This document shows positions 37,083-46,585 of a DNA stretch of 64,000 nucleotides, in pieces. The stretch is from Campylobacter concisus (GTDB lineage: Bacteria > Campylobacterota > Campylobacteria > Campylobacterales > Campylobacteraceae): contig NZ_JAAKZC010000002.1 in assembly GCF_015230015.1 (NCBI RefSeq), forward strand, positions 124,001 to 188,000. Reading direction: 5' to 3'. Numbering within the stretch: the stretch's first letter is position 1; each line of letters starts with the position of its first letter. Made by a program: the position numbers and the translations under genes. The notes below the pieces were generated by a model that was given only the letters and a program-made list of their open reading frames with translations, searched no databases and was not told the origin of the DNA.

Positions 37083-38110
37083 TTATTTTGTATTGTTTTC
37101 TAAAAGTTCATTTAAGTCGTTGTCATCAAATCCTATCATTTTTGCAACGTTTTTAATGAACATCTTTTCAGTTACGTGAAAATTTCCATCTATGTTCGCA
37201 AGTGCTATCATATCTAATACTAATGCTAGAGACTCATCAAAATTCTCTTTAAAAACCGAATAATCCACTGCAACTTTCTCTTTCGACCCAATCTGTTCAA
37301 TTAGTTGCATTTGGTCTTCGTTAGACAATAAAGAGTTTTCTATAAGATTTTGTAAATGTGCTACTTCGCTGTCATCGATTTTGCCGTCTATCTTCATCAA
37401 ATTTATTAAAACTTGGATTTTGGTTTTTATAATACTTGTGCCTTGTGTTAAATCTTGGTATGCGGATTTTAAATCATCTGCAGCCAGTTGAATTTGTGCA
37501 ACACCATCACTAATTCTGGCTAGATCATCAGATGTGGTTTCATACTCTATCTGTTTTGAAAAAATAAAATCGGCTTTTTTGCCTATTTTATCGGTACTTA
37601 TTTTTGACCATGCAGCCATAGCCACCGCACCAGCTACTGGAAGCCATTTTGCAACCATAGATTTAGCCAGTTGTTGTGTTATTTTGCCACCTAGCATTGC
37701 TACTATTTTTTGTATAACTCTAGCTCCAGCACGTTTTACTAAAATTTTTTGTCCATGCACCACGACTAGTCCAGTTGCTACATTACCGCTTGCGCCAAAT
37801 AGCACATCTAAAATCAGTTCGTTACTAGCTGTCTTACCGTGAGCCTTAGCAATATCAGCTACCATAGTCATTTGATTTCTAATTATAGCTATGATTTCAG
37901 GCACAGCTGCAGCCATACCCCAAGGACCTGGTATTAAACCTGCCCCTCCAGAAATAGCAGCATTTTTGTAGCTGCAACTAGATATTAAACCTTTCACATC
38001 GCTGACGCTTGGAAGAGGGTTTTTTCATAGTAATCCTCCCTGTCATTAATGACACTCGTTAGTGCACTATTAATACCTTCTGTAATTTTACTTTCTACCG
38101 CATTTACCAT
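37083..38110 (-). CDS. EcsC/TerB-like protein, frameshifted at an A6 tract
   Basis: In one frame it reads 304 aa from a GTG at 37997 (no clear RBS). A better start is ATG 38110, preceded by AAAGGAAATAAC, giving 30 codons (MVNAVESKITEGINSALTSV...) up to the A6 run at 38025-38020. A -1 shift or one extra A there would continue as YYEK-NPLPSVSDVKGLIS into the main frame, a join that looks natural for EcsC-type proteins. Residues after it show an EcsC-like helical segment (AGLIPGPWGMAAAVPEI), a Gly/Ala-rich region and a C-terminal TerB-like domain with acidic metal-binding loops (IDGKIDDSE, NIDGNFHVTE). A single-base difference, phase variation or sequencing error could each explain this. Confidence 0.72.
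38020..38025 (-). repeat. A6 tract at the frameshift
   Basis: Six A on the minus strand in TATGAAAAAACCC. Seven A would join the 30-codon upstream frame with the 304-aa downstream frame into one protein of about 342 residues. Confidence 0.75.
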
Positions 38111-38155
38111 AGTTATTTCCTTTCCTTTAAGGTATTTTTGCAGGTAACTATATCG

Positions 38156-38170
38156 TTTTTTTTTTTTTTT
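38156..38170 (-). repeat. A15 homopolymer in the promoter of the EcsC/TerB gene
   Basis: Fifteen A on the minus strand, lying between a -35-like TTGACT and a -10-like TATAGT. The spacing is 22 nt at this tract length; about five A fewer would give the 17 nt optimum. The tract lies 46-60 nt upstream of the ATG at 38110. Confidence 0.8.
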
Positions 38171-38218
38171 GTAAAGTCAATATCTACGCTAAGAATTAGC
38201 ACTTTTTGCATAAAATTT

Positions 38219-40855
38219 TTATTTTAGCTCGCCCCAGTTTTTGGCGATATTTAGCGATGTTTTAAGTGGCACATTTAGCGTGTAAATTTCCTCCATCGTC
38301 TTTTGTGTCGTTTCTCCAAATTCCTGTGCAAACTCGTCTTTTACTTCAAAGATCAGCTCGTCGTGGATCTGAAGCAGCATTTTTGCATTTTCATCTAAAT
38401 TTGCTCTAACTTTTACCATCGCCATCTTGACAAGGTCGGCTGCTGAGCCTTGAAAGACCGTATTTACCGCCTCGCGCTCAAACATAGCTATTTGCATAGG
38501 TGTGGCACTTTTAAAGTCAAAGTAGCGCCTTCTGCCAAGTAGCGTCTGCACAAAGCCCTCGTTTTTAGCTGAAATTTTTATGCTCTCCAAAAACTCTTTG
38601 ATCGTCGCAAATGCCTTAAAATAGCGCTCTATATACTCTTTTGCCTCGGCACGCGTGATATTTACTTGATTTGCCAGCTTGCTTGAGCCCATGCCGTAAA
38701 TGAGGCCAAAATTTATACTCTTTGCCACGGCTCTATTTTGCCCGTCACTGCTGCCAAATATGCTAATAGCCGTCCTTGCGTGGATATCCTCATCATTTTT
38801 AAACGCCTCAAGAAGCGCAGGATCACGGCTAAAGTGAGCTAGCAGTCTAAGCTCGATCTGGCTGTAGTCAAGCCCCACAAAACTATACCCCGCGCGCGCT
38901 TCAAAGCACTCTCTGACGTCCTTTGCGAGGCTGCCACGAGCTGGGATGTTTTGCAAATTTGGATTTTTACTTGAAAGTCTGCCAGTGCTAGTGCCAGTTT
39001 GCAAAAAGCTCGTGTAAATTCGTGAGTCCTCATCCTTTTTCGCAAGCGCTAAAAGTGGCTCGCAGTAGGTACTTTGCAGTTTATATAGCTCTCTGTAAGC
39101 TAAAATTTTTTCAATCACCGGATGAGCGTCTATGAGCTCAGCTAGCACGCTCTCATCGGTGCTATATCCTGTTTTTGTCTTCTTTTTGGTTGGAAGTTTT
39201 AGATGCTCAAAGAGTATAACGCCGAGCTGTTTTACTGAGTTTATATTAAAATTTTCGCCGCTTAACTCGTAAATTTCACTTGTTAGCGCCTTTAGTTTGG
39301 TGTCGTTTTCAAGGATGAGCTTTTGCATTTTGGCTTCATTTATCTTGATGCCATTTTGCTCCATGTCAAAAAGCGTTAGGATAAAAGGAAACTCGTGTGC
39401 GTCGGCAAGGGTGAGTAAATTTTTATCAAGCGTGTTTTGAAAAGTTTTATAAAATTTAAGCGTTATCCAAGCGTCCTCAGCGGCGTATTTAGCGGCATTT
39501 TCTAGAGGCACATCGCCAAAAGTTTGCCCCTTTTTGACCACATCTTCAAATTTGATCGTGTCGTAGTCATAGAGCCTCTTTGCTAGCGCATCCATGCCAA
39601 CGCTCGAGTTTGGATCGCTAAGCCACGCAAGTATCATCGTATCTTTGAAATTTGCAGGTGGGTTTAGGCCAAGGTTGTTTTTCACGATCTCAAAGTCATA
39701 TTTTAAATTTTGTCCGATCACGCAGCCTTTATAAATTTGCCCAACCGCCCAAGTGGCAAATTTTAGGTCTATTTGTTTTGGTGCGCCTAGGTAGTTGTGA
39801 GCTACTGGCACGTAGTAGGCGTCCTCGTCGTTAAAGCAAAAGCTAAAGCCAACGATCTTTGCGCTCTTGCTATCAACGCCCGTGGTCTCGGTGTCGAAGG
39901 CGACGATGGTCTCTGGAGTAATGTCGGCAAGCAGTTTCTCAACACTCGCTTCATCAAGTAGTAAATTTGCTCTAAAGCCAAGCTTAAATTCAGCATTTTC
40001 CTCTTTTTGCAAGCTCTTAAGAAGCCTGTTTAGATCGTACTCTTTTAAAATTTCTGAGATGTTTATCAAAGGATTTTGCTCTGGAAATTTAGAGTGCTCA
40101 AGATCAAGCGAAGTGATGGCGTCATCAAAGAGCGTGGCTAGTTTCTTGCTCAAAAACGCCTCGTCTCTTGCGTCTGCTAGCATATTTTTGGTGCGCTCGT
40201 TTCTAAGAAGGGCTAAATTTTCATAAATTCCCTCTAAGCTGCCATACTCAGCCAAAAGCTTCTTAGCTCCCACTGCGCCGATACCTTTGACACCTGGGAT
40301 ATTATCTGAGCTGTCTCCAGCGATCGCTAAAAAGTCCCTGACCTGAGCTGGATAGACGCCATACTTTTCAAAGCAGCTAGCGCTATCGTGGTCGATCTTG
40401 CTTTGTGGGCTGTAGATGCTCACTTTGCCGTCCTCTATGAGCTGATAAAGGTCTTTATCGTGCGTGACTATTCGCACAAATATATCTTTATCTTTGCAAA
40501 TTTTAACCGCACTCGCGATGATATCATCAGCCTCGTAGCCCTCACGGCTAAGGCTGTAAAGTCCCATTTTTTCTATCATATCTATACAAACTGGTAGTTG
40601 CTCTTTTAGCTGAGCTGGTGGCTCGCTCCTGTTTGCCTTGTATTCGCCCAAAATTTCATGGCGCAGGGTCTTGCCCTTGCTATCAAGTGCGAAGATGAGG
40701 TAGTCGCTTTGGTACTCGTCTTTTAGGCTCGCTATGAAATTTGCAAAGCCACTTATCATGCCACTTGGTTTGCCATCTCTGTTTTTAAGCCCGCTCATAG
40801 CGTAGTAAAGCCTAAAAAAGAAGCCAAAAGTATCAATAATCGTAAGTGTTTTCAT
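38219..40855 (-). CDS. polA: DNA polymerase I
   Basis: 878 aa with all three parts. The 5'-nuclease domain is at about 1-290 (TIIDTFGFFFRLYYA, then EGYEADDIIAS). The 3'-5' exonuclease is at about 300-480 with an intact DxE motif (IVAFDTETTGVD). The polymerase domain has RLSSKNPNLQNIPARG, VGLDYSQIELRLLAH (motif A), AKSINFGLIYGMGS (motif B) and LLQIHDELIFEV (motif C). Proofreading residues look intact, unlike some polA genes. Single gene reading toward the EcsC/TerB gene. Confidence 0.98.
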   Translation of the reverse strand: MKTLTIIDTFGFFFRLYYAMSGLKNRDGKPSGMISGFANFIASLKDEYQSDYLIFALDSKGKTLRHEILGEYKANRSEPPAQLKEQLPVCIDMIEKMGLYSLSREGYEADDIIASAVKICKDKDIFVRIVTHDKDLYQLIEDGKVSIYSPQSKIDHDSASCFEKYGVYPAQVRDFLAIAGDSSDNIPGVKGIGAVGAKKLLAEYGSLEGIYENLALLRNERTKNMLADARDEAFLSKKLATLFDDAITSLDLEHSKFPEQNPLINISEILKEYDLNRLLKSLQKEENAEFKLGFRANLLLDEASVEKLLADITPETIVAFDTETTGVDSKSAKIVGFSFCFNDEDAYYVPVAHNYLGAPKQIDLKFATWAVGQIYKGCVIGQNLKYDFEIVKNNLGLNPPANFKDTMILAWLSDPNSSVGMDALAKRLYDYDTIKFEDVVKKGQTFGDVPLENAAKYAAEDAWITLKFYKTFQNTLDKNLLTLADAHEFPFILTLFDMEQNGIKINEAKMQKLILENDTKLKALTSEIYELSGENFNINSVKQLGVILFEHLKLPTKKKTKTGYSTDESVLAELIDAHPVIEKILAYRELYKLQSTYCEPLLALAKKDEDSRIYTSFLQTGTSTGRLSSKNPNLQNIPARGSLAKDVRECFEARAGYSFVGLDYSQIELRLLAHFSRDPALLEAFKNDEDIHARTAISIFGSSDGQNRAVAKSINFGLIYGMGSSKLANQVNITRAEAKEYIERYFKAFATIKEFLESIKISAKNEGFVQTLLGRRRYFDFKSATPMQIAMFEREAVNTVFQGSAADLVKMAMVKVRANLDENAKMLLQIHDELIFEVKDEFAQEFGETTQKTMEEIYTLNVPLKTSLNIAKNWGELK

Positions 40856-40978
40856 TCTCTATCCTTTTGCGCCATTTTATGAAATTTAGGCAAAAATTTG
40901 GCTGATTTTCTAAATTTATAAGATGCTAAAAACAAAGTGAGATTTTAAGCGCAAAACAAATTTTAATCATTTAAAAGA

Positions 40979-40984
40979 TATAAT
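40979..40984 (+). promoter_or_regulatory. -10 box of the obg operon
   Basis: TATAAT in AAAGATATAATCTCGCC, 47 nt upstream of the obg ATG, in the 175-bp gap diverging from polA. Confidence 0.6.
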
Positions 40985-41030
40985 CTCGCCTAAAATTCAA
41001 ACTAAATAATAGATAAATTTAAGGTAAAAA

Positions 41031-42089
41031 ATGTTTATAGATAGCGTGAAACTAACCCTAAGCTCAGGGCATGGCGGAGCTGGTGCAGTAAGCTTTCGCC
41101 GCGAAAAGCACGTCATTTTAGGTGGCCCAGACGGCGGTGATGGCGGTGATGGCGGAGATGTCTATTTTGTCTGCGACAACAACACCCACACACTGGCAAA
41201 CTACAAGGGCAAAAGGGCGATGAGAGCGAGCGACGGCGAGGCTGGCATGGGCAGACGCATGACTGGCAAAAAGGGCGAGAGCTTAGAGCTCATCGTGCCA
41301 CCAGGAACGGCGGTCTATGACGCACAGACAAACGAGCTGCTTTGTGACATGGTAGAAGAGGGGCAAAGGACGCTATTTTTAAAAGGCGGCAAGGGCGGAC
41401 TAGGAAATTTTCACTTTAAAAACTCTATCAACCAAGCTCCAGAATACGCTCAAAAGGGCATGCCAGAAGAGAGCGTAGAGGTTAGGCTCGAGCTAAAGCT
41501 AATAGCTGACGTGGGCCTTGTTGGCTTTCCAAACGTCGGTAAATCAACCCTTATCTCAGCCGTCTCAAACGCCAAGCCACAGATAGCAAACTACGAATTT
41601 ACCACGCTTACGCCAAAGCTCGGACTTGTCGAGGTCGATGAGTTTAGCGGCTTTGTCATGGCTGATATCCCTGGCATCATCGAGGGAGCGAGCGACGGAC
41701 GCGGCCTTGGCGTGCAGTTTTTAAAGCATATTGAGAGAAATAAAATTTTACTTTTCATGATAGATAGTGCGAACTACAGAAGCATGAGCGAGCAGTTTAG
41801 CGTGCTAAAAGAAGAGGTCGCTAAATTTTCAAGCGTGCTTGCTAGCAGGGACTATGCTATCGCTATTACAAGAGTCGATGCGGCGGAAAATTTAGATGAA
41901 AATATAAAAGAATTTATGAAAAGTATAAATTTAGAGCTAAATCAAGTTGGTAAATTTGTCTATAAGCAAGACCTATACAATTTTGATGCCAAAAAACCAT
42001 ACTTTGTTTTGCGGGTCTCATCAGCGACAAATGAGAACATCGACGAGCTTAAATTTGCACTGCTTGAGCTACTTAAAAAGGAGCTTTGA
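41031..42089 (+). CDS. obg: GTPase Obg (CgtA)
   Basis: 352 aa ribosome-associated GTPase. The glycine-rich Obg fold is at about 1-158 ([29 protein letters not shown]). The G domain has P-loop GFPNVGKST, switch TTLTPKLG, G3 DIPGI and ITRVDAAE in place of NKxD as G4. The TGS-like C-terminal extension of Gram-positive forms is absent, as usual in this group. Leads the run obg-EF-hand-fmt-thiD-birA-parA. Confidence 0.96.
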   Translation: MFIDSVKLTLSSGHGGAGAVSFRREKHVILGGPDGGDGGDGGDVYFVCDNNTHTLANYKGKRAMRASDGEAGMGRRMTGKKGESLELIVPPGTAVYDAQTNELLCDMVEEGQRTLFLKGGKGGLGNFHFKNSINQAPEYAQKGMPEESVEVRLELKLIADVGLVGFPNVGKSTLISAVSNAKPQIANYEFTTLTPKLGLVEVDEFSGFVMADIPGIIEGASDGRGLGVQFLKHIERNKILLFMIDSANYRSMSEQFSVLKEEVAKFSSVLASRDYAIAITRVDAAENLDENIKEFMKSINLELNQVGKFVYKQDLYNFDAKKPYFVLRVSSATNENIDELKFALLELLKKEL

Positions 42090-42135
42090 GTTGCGATATT
42101 TTAGTGCTTTGAACTTAAAAATTTAAGAATATAAA

Positions 42136-42471
42136 ATGAAGAAAATTTTTTGCATTATGCTATTTTGCCTTGGTGCATATAGCTGTGAGCCAGCCGATCC
42201 AGCATATATGTTTTTGCATTTTAATGACAATAACCGCGACGGCACGCTAAATTTAGATGAGTGGATGACCTGCAAAGCGCCCCAAGCTCTAAAAATAGCG
42301 CCAGATCTATGCACTGAGCAGGAATTTAAGAGGCTTGATACAAACCGCGACGACAAGATTAGCGTTGATGAGCTAAGAAGTTTAGTGTTTCAAAAGATTA
42401 GTTGGCAGAAAGATCCTTGCGCTTTTTGGCTGCGGGATAACAAAAAACTAGATCAAAATAAAAGTCGTTGA
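42136..42471 (+). CDS. Small exported EF-hand protein
   Basis: 111 aa. Short signal peptide with a Cys at residue 17 (LFCLGAYSC), so it could be periplasmic or, less surely, a lipoprotein, since the lipobox is atypical. Two canonical 12-residue calcium-binding loops: D31-N-N-R-D-G..E42 and D68-T-N-R-D-D..E79. It occupies the place of proB between obg and fmt in C. jejuni. The 14-nt gap to fmt suggests cotranscription. Function beyond likely calcium binding is unknown. Confidence 0.85.
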   Translation: MKKIFCIMLFCLGAYSCEPADPAYMFLHFNDNNRDGTLNLDEWMTCKAPQALKIAPDLCTEQEFKRLDTNRDDKISVDELRSLVFQKISWQKDPCAFWLRDNKKLDQNKSR

Positions 42472-42487
42472 AATTTAAAGGAAAGTG

Positions 42488-43393
42488 ATGAATGTAGTTT
42501 TTATGGGGACGCCTGATTATGCCGTTAGGATACTTAGGCACCTAAAAGAAGCTGGCTTTAATATAAAAGCGGTCTTTACCCAGCCTGATAAGCCAGTTGG
42601 CAGAAAGCAAATTTTAACCCCAAGCGAGGTCAAAATTTACGCTCAAAATGAGCTAAATGGTGTGCCAGTCTTTACACCACATACGCTAAAAGATGAGGCG
42701 GTGGTTGCCGAGCTAAAGGCATTTGAGCCTAAATTTATCGTAGTGGCAGCTTATGGCAAAATTTTGCCACAAAGTGTGCTTGACGTGGCGACTTGTATAA
42801 ATTTACACGCCTCGATCTTGCCAAAATATAGAGGTGCAAGCCCTATACAAAGCGCGATCCTAGCAGGCGAAAAGCAAACTGGCGTGACTGCAATGCTAAT
42901 GGACGCTGGGCTTGACACTGGCGATATGCTGGACTTCATCTACACGCCTTGCGAGAGTAAGATGTCAAGCGAGCTTTTTAGTGAGCTAGGCGAGCTTGGC
43001 GGCGAGCTAATCGTAAAAGTACTAAGAAATTTTGAAAATTTAAAGCCACAAAAGCAAGATGACGCAGAGTCCTCGCACTGCAAAAAGATAAGCAAGAGCG
43101 ACGGACTTTTTAGCTTTGATGAAGAGGCGGGGCAAATTTATAATAAATTTCGTGCGCTCACACCTTGGCCGGGGATTTATCTGGCAAGCGGCCTTAAAAT
43201 TTTATCTCTTGAGCTAAGTGAAAAAAGTGGCAAAAGTGGAGAAATTTTAAGCGTAGAAAAAGATCACGTCGTGGTTGCTTGCAAGGGTGGGGCGGTTAAA
43301 ATTTACGAGCTTCAAGAGCCAAGTAAAAAGCCAACAAACGCAAAAGCATATATAAATGGTAAGCGTCTTAGTGTTGGCGATGAATTAAAATAA
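42488..43393 (+). CDS. fmt: Methionyl-tRNA formyltransferase
   Basis: 301 aa. Formylates initiator Met-tRNA with 10-formyl-THF. Signature NVVFMGTPDYAVRIL at the start, and the active-site segment INLHASILPKYRGASPIQ with the catalytic Asn-His. GLDTGDML is also present, as is the C-terminal OB fold. I start at ATG 42488, 4 nt after AAGGAA, not the GTG one codon upstream. Confidence 0.96.
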   Translation: MNVVFMGTPDYAVRILRHLKEAGFNIKAVFTQPDKPVGRKQILTPSEVKIYAQNELNGVPVFTPHTLKDEAVVAELKAFEPKFIVVAAYGKILPQSVLDVATCINLHASILPKYRGASPIQSAILAGEKQTGVTAMLMDAGLDTGDMLDFIYTPCESKMSSELFSELGELGGELIVKVLRNFENLKPQKQDDAESSHCKKISKSDGLFSFDEEAGQIYNKFRALTPWPGIYLASGLKILSLELSEKSGKSGEILSVEKDHVVVACKGGAVKIYELQEPSKKPTNAKAYINGKRLSVGDELK

Positions 43394-43409
43394 ATTTAAA
43401 GGAGCGGTT

Positions 43410-44198
43410 ATGAAAAATGCGCTAAGTATAGCAGGGGTTGATCCAAGTGGCGGAGCTGGAGTTTTAGCTGATATAAAGGTCTTTATAACACACGGCGTAT
43501 ATGCGATGGGAGCGATCACAGCGGTCACTGCTCAAAATACAAAAGGCATCTTTGGCATGCAGCTAGTTGAAACTAAGCTCATCGAGGATCAGATAAGAGC
43601 GATATTTGATGATATAAGAGTTGATGTGATAAAAATAGGCGTTGTCCCAAGCGTTGAGATCATCAAAAGCGTCGCAAAAACGCTAAGAGAGATCAAAAAT
43701 TTACCGCCAGTCGTGCTTGATCCAGTCATGAGCTGTAAAAATGGCGACATCTGGCTAGAAGGCTCGGCAAAAGACGCCATCGTAGAGGAGCTTTTCCCGC
43801 TTGCAAGCGTGATCACGCCAAATATCTTTGAAGCGCGCGAAATTTTAAAGCGTGAGCTAAAGGGCGAGAGCGAGTTAAAAGAGGCTTGCAAAGATCTTTT
43901 GAAATTTGGCACAAAGAGCGTTTATCTAAAGTGTGGCGAGATAGACGGCAAGTCGCTTGATATATTTTATGATGGCAGCGAGTATGAAATTTTTAGCGAC
44001 GAGCGCATAAAAACGACTGCGACACACGGCTCAGGCTGCTCGCTATCAAGTGCGATCGCATCAAATTTAGCAAATGGCCATAGCCTAAAAGAAAGCGTGA
44101 AAAATGCGCATGATTATATCTTTAATGCTATCAAAAACGCGGTCATCATCGGCGGCGGACAAAATCCGGTAAATCACTTCTATAAATTTAAGGTGTGA
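43410..44198 (+). CDS. thiD: Hydroxymethylpyrimidine/phosphomethylpyrimidine kinase
   Basis: 262 aa ribokinase-fold enzyme that phosphorylates HMP-P for thiamine synthesis. Opens ALSIAGVDPSGGAGVLADIK, has VLDPVMSCKNGD, and closes with the anion hole HGSGCSLSSAIASNLA. Not present between fmt and birA in C. jejuni as I recall that locus. No TPP riboswitch is seen upstream; it is 16 nt after fmt and only 1 nt before birA. Confidence 0.93.
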   Translation: MKNALSIAGVDPSGGAGVLADIKVFITHGVYAMGAITAVTAQNTKGIFGMQLVETKLIEDQIRAIFDDIRVDVIKIGVVPSVEIIKSVAKTLREIKNLPPVVLDPVMSCKNGDIWLEGSAKDAIVEELFPLASVITPNIFEAREILKRELKGESELKEACKDLLKFGTKSVYLKCGEIDGKSLDIFYDGSEYEIFSDERIKTTATHGSGCSLSSAIASNLANGHSLKESVKNAHDYIFNAIKNAVIIGGGQNPVNHFYKFKV

Positions 44199-44199
44199 T

Positions 44200-44835
44200 T
44201 TGAAGGTTGAGTTTATCCAGAGTCTGCCTTCGACGCAGGAATTTTTGATAGAAGCCCTAAAAAACGGCGAGATAAAGCCTCCGCACATGGTTGTGGCGTA
44301 CAATCAAACAAAAGGGGTCGGCAGCCGTGGCAACAGCTGGGAGGGACTTGGCGGAAATTTATTTATGTCATTTTGCATAAGCGAAGATGATCTGCCAAGT
44401 GACATACCTCCGCCTTCGATCTCGATATATTTTTCTATGTTGATGCGTGAAGTCTTGAGCGAGCTTGGCTCAAAGTGCTGGCTAAAATGGCCAAATGATT
44501 TTTACGTGGATGAGCGTAAAATAGGCGGCACTTTGACAAATAAAGTGGATGAAATTTACATTTGCGGCATGGGGATAAATTTAGCTAGTGCGCCTGAAAA
44601 TGCGGGCATTTTAGACATAAAAGCTAGCGTAGATGAGCTAGTTTGGGGCTTTGTTGGCATGCTTGATAAAAAGATTTTATGGAAGCCAATTTTTAGCAAA
44701 TTTAGGATAGACTTTTGCAAGTCAAAAAGTTTTATTACGCATATTGCAAATAGAGCTGTTTCGCTTCAGGATGCTGAAATTTGCGAGGATGGAGCGATAT
44801 TATTAAACGGGGAAAAGGTATATTCTTTAAGATGA
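44200..44835 (+). CDS. birA: Biotin-protein ligase BirA (single-domain)
   Basis: 211 aa. Biotinylates the biotin carboxyl carrier protein. Catalytic-domain motifs: QTKGVGSRGNSWEGLGGNLFMS and LKWPNDFYVDERKIGGTL. It lacks the N-terminal HTH of E. coli BirA, so it should not be a repressor. TTG start at 44200, 1 nt after thiD; its last four bases overlap parA. Confidence 0.92.
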   Translation: MKVEFIQSLPSTQEFLIEALKNGEIKPPHMVVAYNQTKGVGSRGNSWEGLGGNLFMSFCISEDDLPSDIPPPSISIYFSMLMREVLSELGSKCWLKWPNDFYVDERKIGGTLTNKVDEIYICGMGINLASAPENAGILDIKASVDELVWGFVGMLDKKILWKPIFSKFRIDFCKSKSFITHIANRAVSLQDAEICEDGAILLNGEKVYSLR

Positions 44836-45614
44836 GCGAGATAATAACAATAGCTAACCAAAAAGGCGGCGTTGGCAAGACCACAACGGCCGTAAATTTA
44901 GCCGCATCACTGGCGGTTGCTGAAAAAAAAGTATTATTAATAGACATCGATCCACAGGCAAACGCGACGACCGGACTTGGTTTTAGCAGAAGCGATTATG
45001 AGTTTAACATCTATCACGTCTTAACAGATAGAAAAAAGCTCTCACAAATAGTGCTAAAAACTGAGATCCCAACGCTTTTTTTAGCTCCGTCAAACATCGG
45101 ACTTGTTGGCATCGAGCAAGAATTTAACGACCAAAGCAAAGACTATAAACTAATACTTAAAAACAAAATTTCAGAAGTTGTAGGCGACTATGATTTTATC
45201 ATCATCGATAGTCCTCCAGCACTTGGCAGCATCACGATAAATGCTCTTAGTGCAAGCGATAGTGTGATCATCCCTATCCAGTGCGAATTTTACGCACTTG
45301 AGGGTTTGGCGCAGATCCTAAACACTGTAAAGATCATCAAAAAAACGATAAATCCAAAGCTAAATATAAAGGGCTTTTTGCCAACAATGTTTAGCTCGCA
45401 AAACAATCTCTCAAAAGAGACCATTGCAAATTTAAAGCAGCATTTTGAAAATAAGCTCTTTAAGAGCAAGGACGGCAAGGATGAATTTGTAGTCGTTCCA
45501 AGAAATGTAAAACTAGCTGAAAGCCCAAGTTTTGGCAAGCCAGTGATACTTTATGATATAAAATCACCAGGCTCGATTGCGTATCAAAATTTGGCATATT
45601 GTATTTTAAACTAA
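44832..45614 (+). CDS. parA: Chromosome-partitioning ATPase ParA (Soj)
   Basis: 260 aa deviant Walker-type ATPase that moves ParB-parS complexes. Signature NQKGGVGKTTTAVNLAASL, then LLIDIDPQANATTGLG and DFIIIDSPPALG. I start at ATG 44832 (MSEIITIANQKGG), which overlaps the birA stop (ATGA); a longer frame 17 codons upstream runs through birA and is not supported. Followed by parB after 15 nt. Confidence 0.96.
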   Translation: MSEIITIANQKGGVGKTTTAVNLAASLAVAEKKVLLIDIDPQANATTGLGFSRSDYEFNIYHVLTDRKKLSQIVLKTEIPTLFLAPSNIGLVGIEQEFNDQSKDYKLILKNKISEVVGDYDFIIIDSPPALGSITINALSASDSVIIPIQCEFYALEGLAQILNTVKIIKKTINPKLNIKGFLPTMFSSQNNLSKETIANLKQHFENKLFKSKDGKDEFVVVPRNVKLAESPSFGKPVILYDIKSPGSIAYQNLAYCILN

Positions 45615-45629
45615 AAAATAAGGAAAAAA

Positions 45630-46490
45630 ATGGCGAAAAAAGGTGGATTAGGGCGCGGACTTAGCGCGATACTTGAAGATGTAGAGCAGGCCTACAGCAA
45701 AGAGATCGCAAATTTAAATGACTCTGAGATAGTCGAAGAGATAAATATAGATGAAATTTTACCAAACCCATACCAACCAAGAACGTATTTTGACGAAGAG
45801 GCTTTAAAAGAGCTAAGTGCAAGTATCAAAAGGCACGGACTAATACAACCAATAATCGTCATCAAAAAAGATGATGGCTATATGCTAATAGCTGGTGAGC
45901 GTAGATACCGTGCTACAAAGATGCTTGGAGCAAGCAAGATAAAGGCGATCATCGCTGATATCAAGTCTCAAAATTTAAGAGAGCTTGCGCTTATCGAAAA
46001 CATACAACGTGAAAATTTAAATCCAATCGAACTTGCAAAATCATATAAAGAGCTCATAAACGAGTATAAGATCACACAAGATGGCCTAGCAAACATCATC
46101 CACAAGAGCAGAACTCAGATAACAAACACGATGAGACTTTTGCTGCTTAGCGACTATACGCAAAGACTTTTGCAAGAAGATAAGCTCACGCAAGGCCACG
46201 CTAAAGTCATCGTAGGACTTAGCAGCGAAGAAGAAAGAATGGTTGTTGATACGATCATCGGTCAAAAGCTAAGTGTTAGAGATACAGAAATTTTAGTAAA
46301 AAAGATAAAAAATAAAGAAGAAGTAAAAGAGCCAAAGCCTCAAATTTCAGAGGAAATGAGCAAAAAGTTATCAAATTTACAAGAAATTTTTAAAAATTTA
46401 AAGATAAAGACGAAAGTAAAATCTAAAAATTTAATATTAGAATTTAGCGATATTTCGCAGGTAGAAGAATTTATCGCTAAGCTAAAATAG
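45630..46490 (+). CDS. parB: Chromosome-partitioning protein ParB (Spo0J)
   Basis: 286 aa CTPase and DNA-binding clamp. Begins GLGRGLSAILED; the ParB/Srx domain contains LPNPYQPRTYFDE and the CTP motif LIAGERRYRATKMLG and ENIQRENLNPIE. The HTH region follows (TQDGLANIIHKSRTQITNTMRLLLL), then the C-terminal dimer domain. No parS site was found by eye in this window. Confidence 0.96.
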   Translation: MAKKGGLGRGLSAILEDVEQAYSKEIANLNDSEIVEEINIDEILPNPYQPRTYFDEEALKELSASIKRHGLIQPIIVIKKDDGYMLIAGERRYRATKMLGASKIKAIIADIKSQNLRELALIENIQRENLNPIELAKSYKELINEYKITQDGLANIIHKSRTQITNTMRLLLLSDYTQRLLQEDKLTQGHAKVIVGLSSEEERMVVDTIIGQKLSVRDTEILVKKIKNKEEVKEPKPQISEEMSKKLSNLQEIFKNLKIKTKVKSKNLILEFSDISQVEEFIAKLK

Positions 46491-46526
46491 AATTACAAAT
46501 TTATTTTTATTTTTAGTATTTTATTG

Positions 46527-46532
46527 TAAAAT
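46527..46532 (+). promoter_or_regulatory. Putative -10 box of the atp operon
   Basis: TGTAAAAT after a T-rich stretch, 54 nt upstream of the first atp gene, in the 95-bp gap after parB. Confidence 0.4.
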
Positions 46533-46585
46533 CAGACTTTGATTTGAATATTAAATAAAACTTAATAACAAAATAAGGAGAGTGG

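Noticed and set aside
44781-44831. Upstream extension of parA inside birA
   Set aside because: No RBS, not conserved in ParA; the ATG overlapping the birA stop is the natural start.
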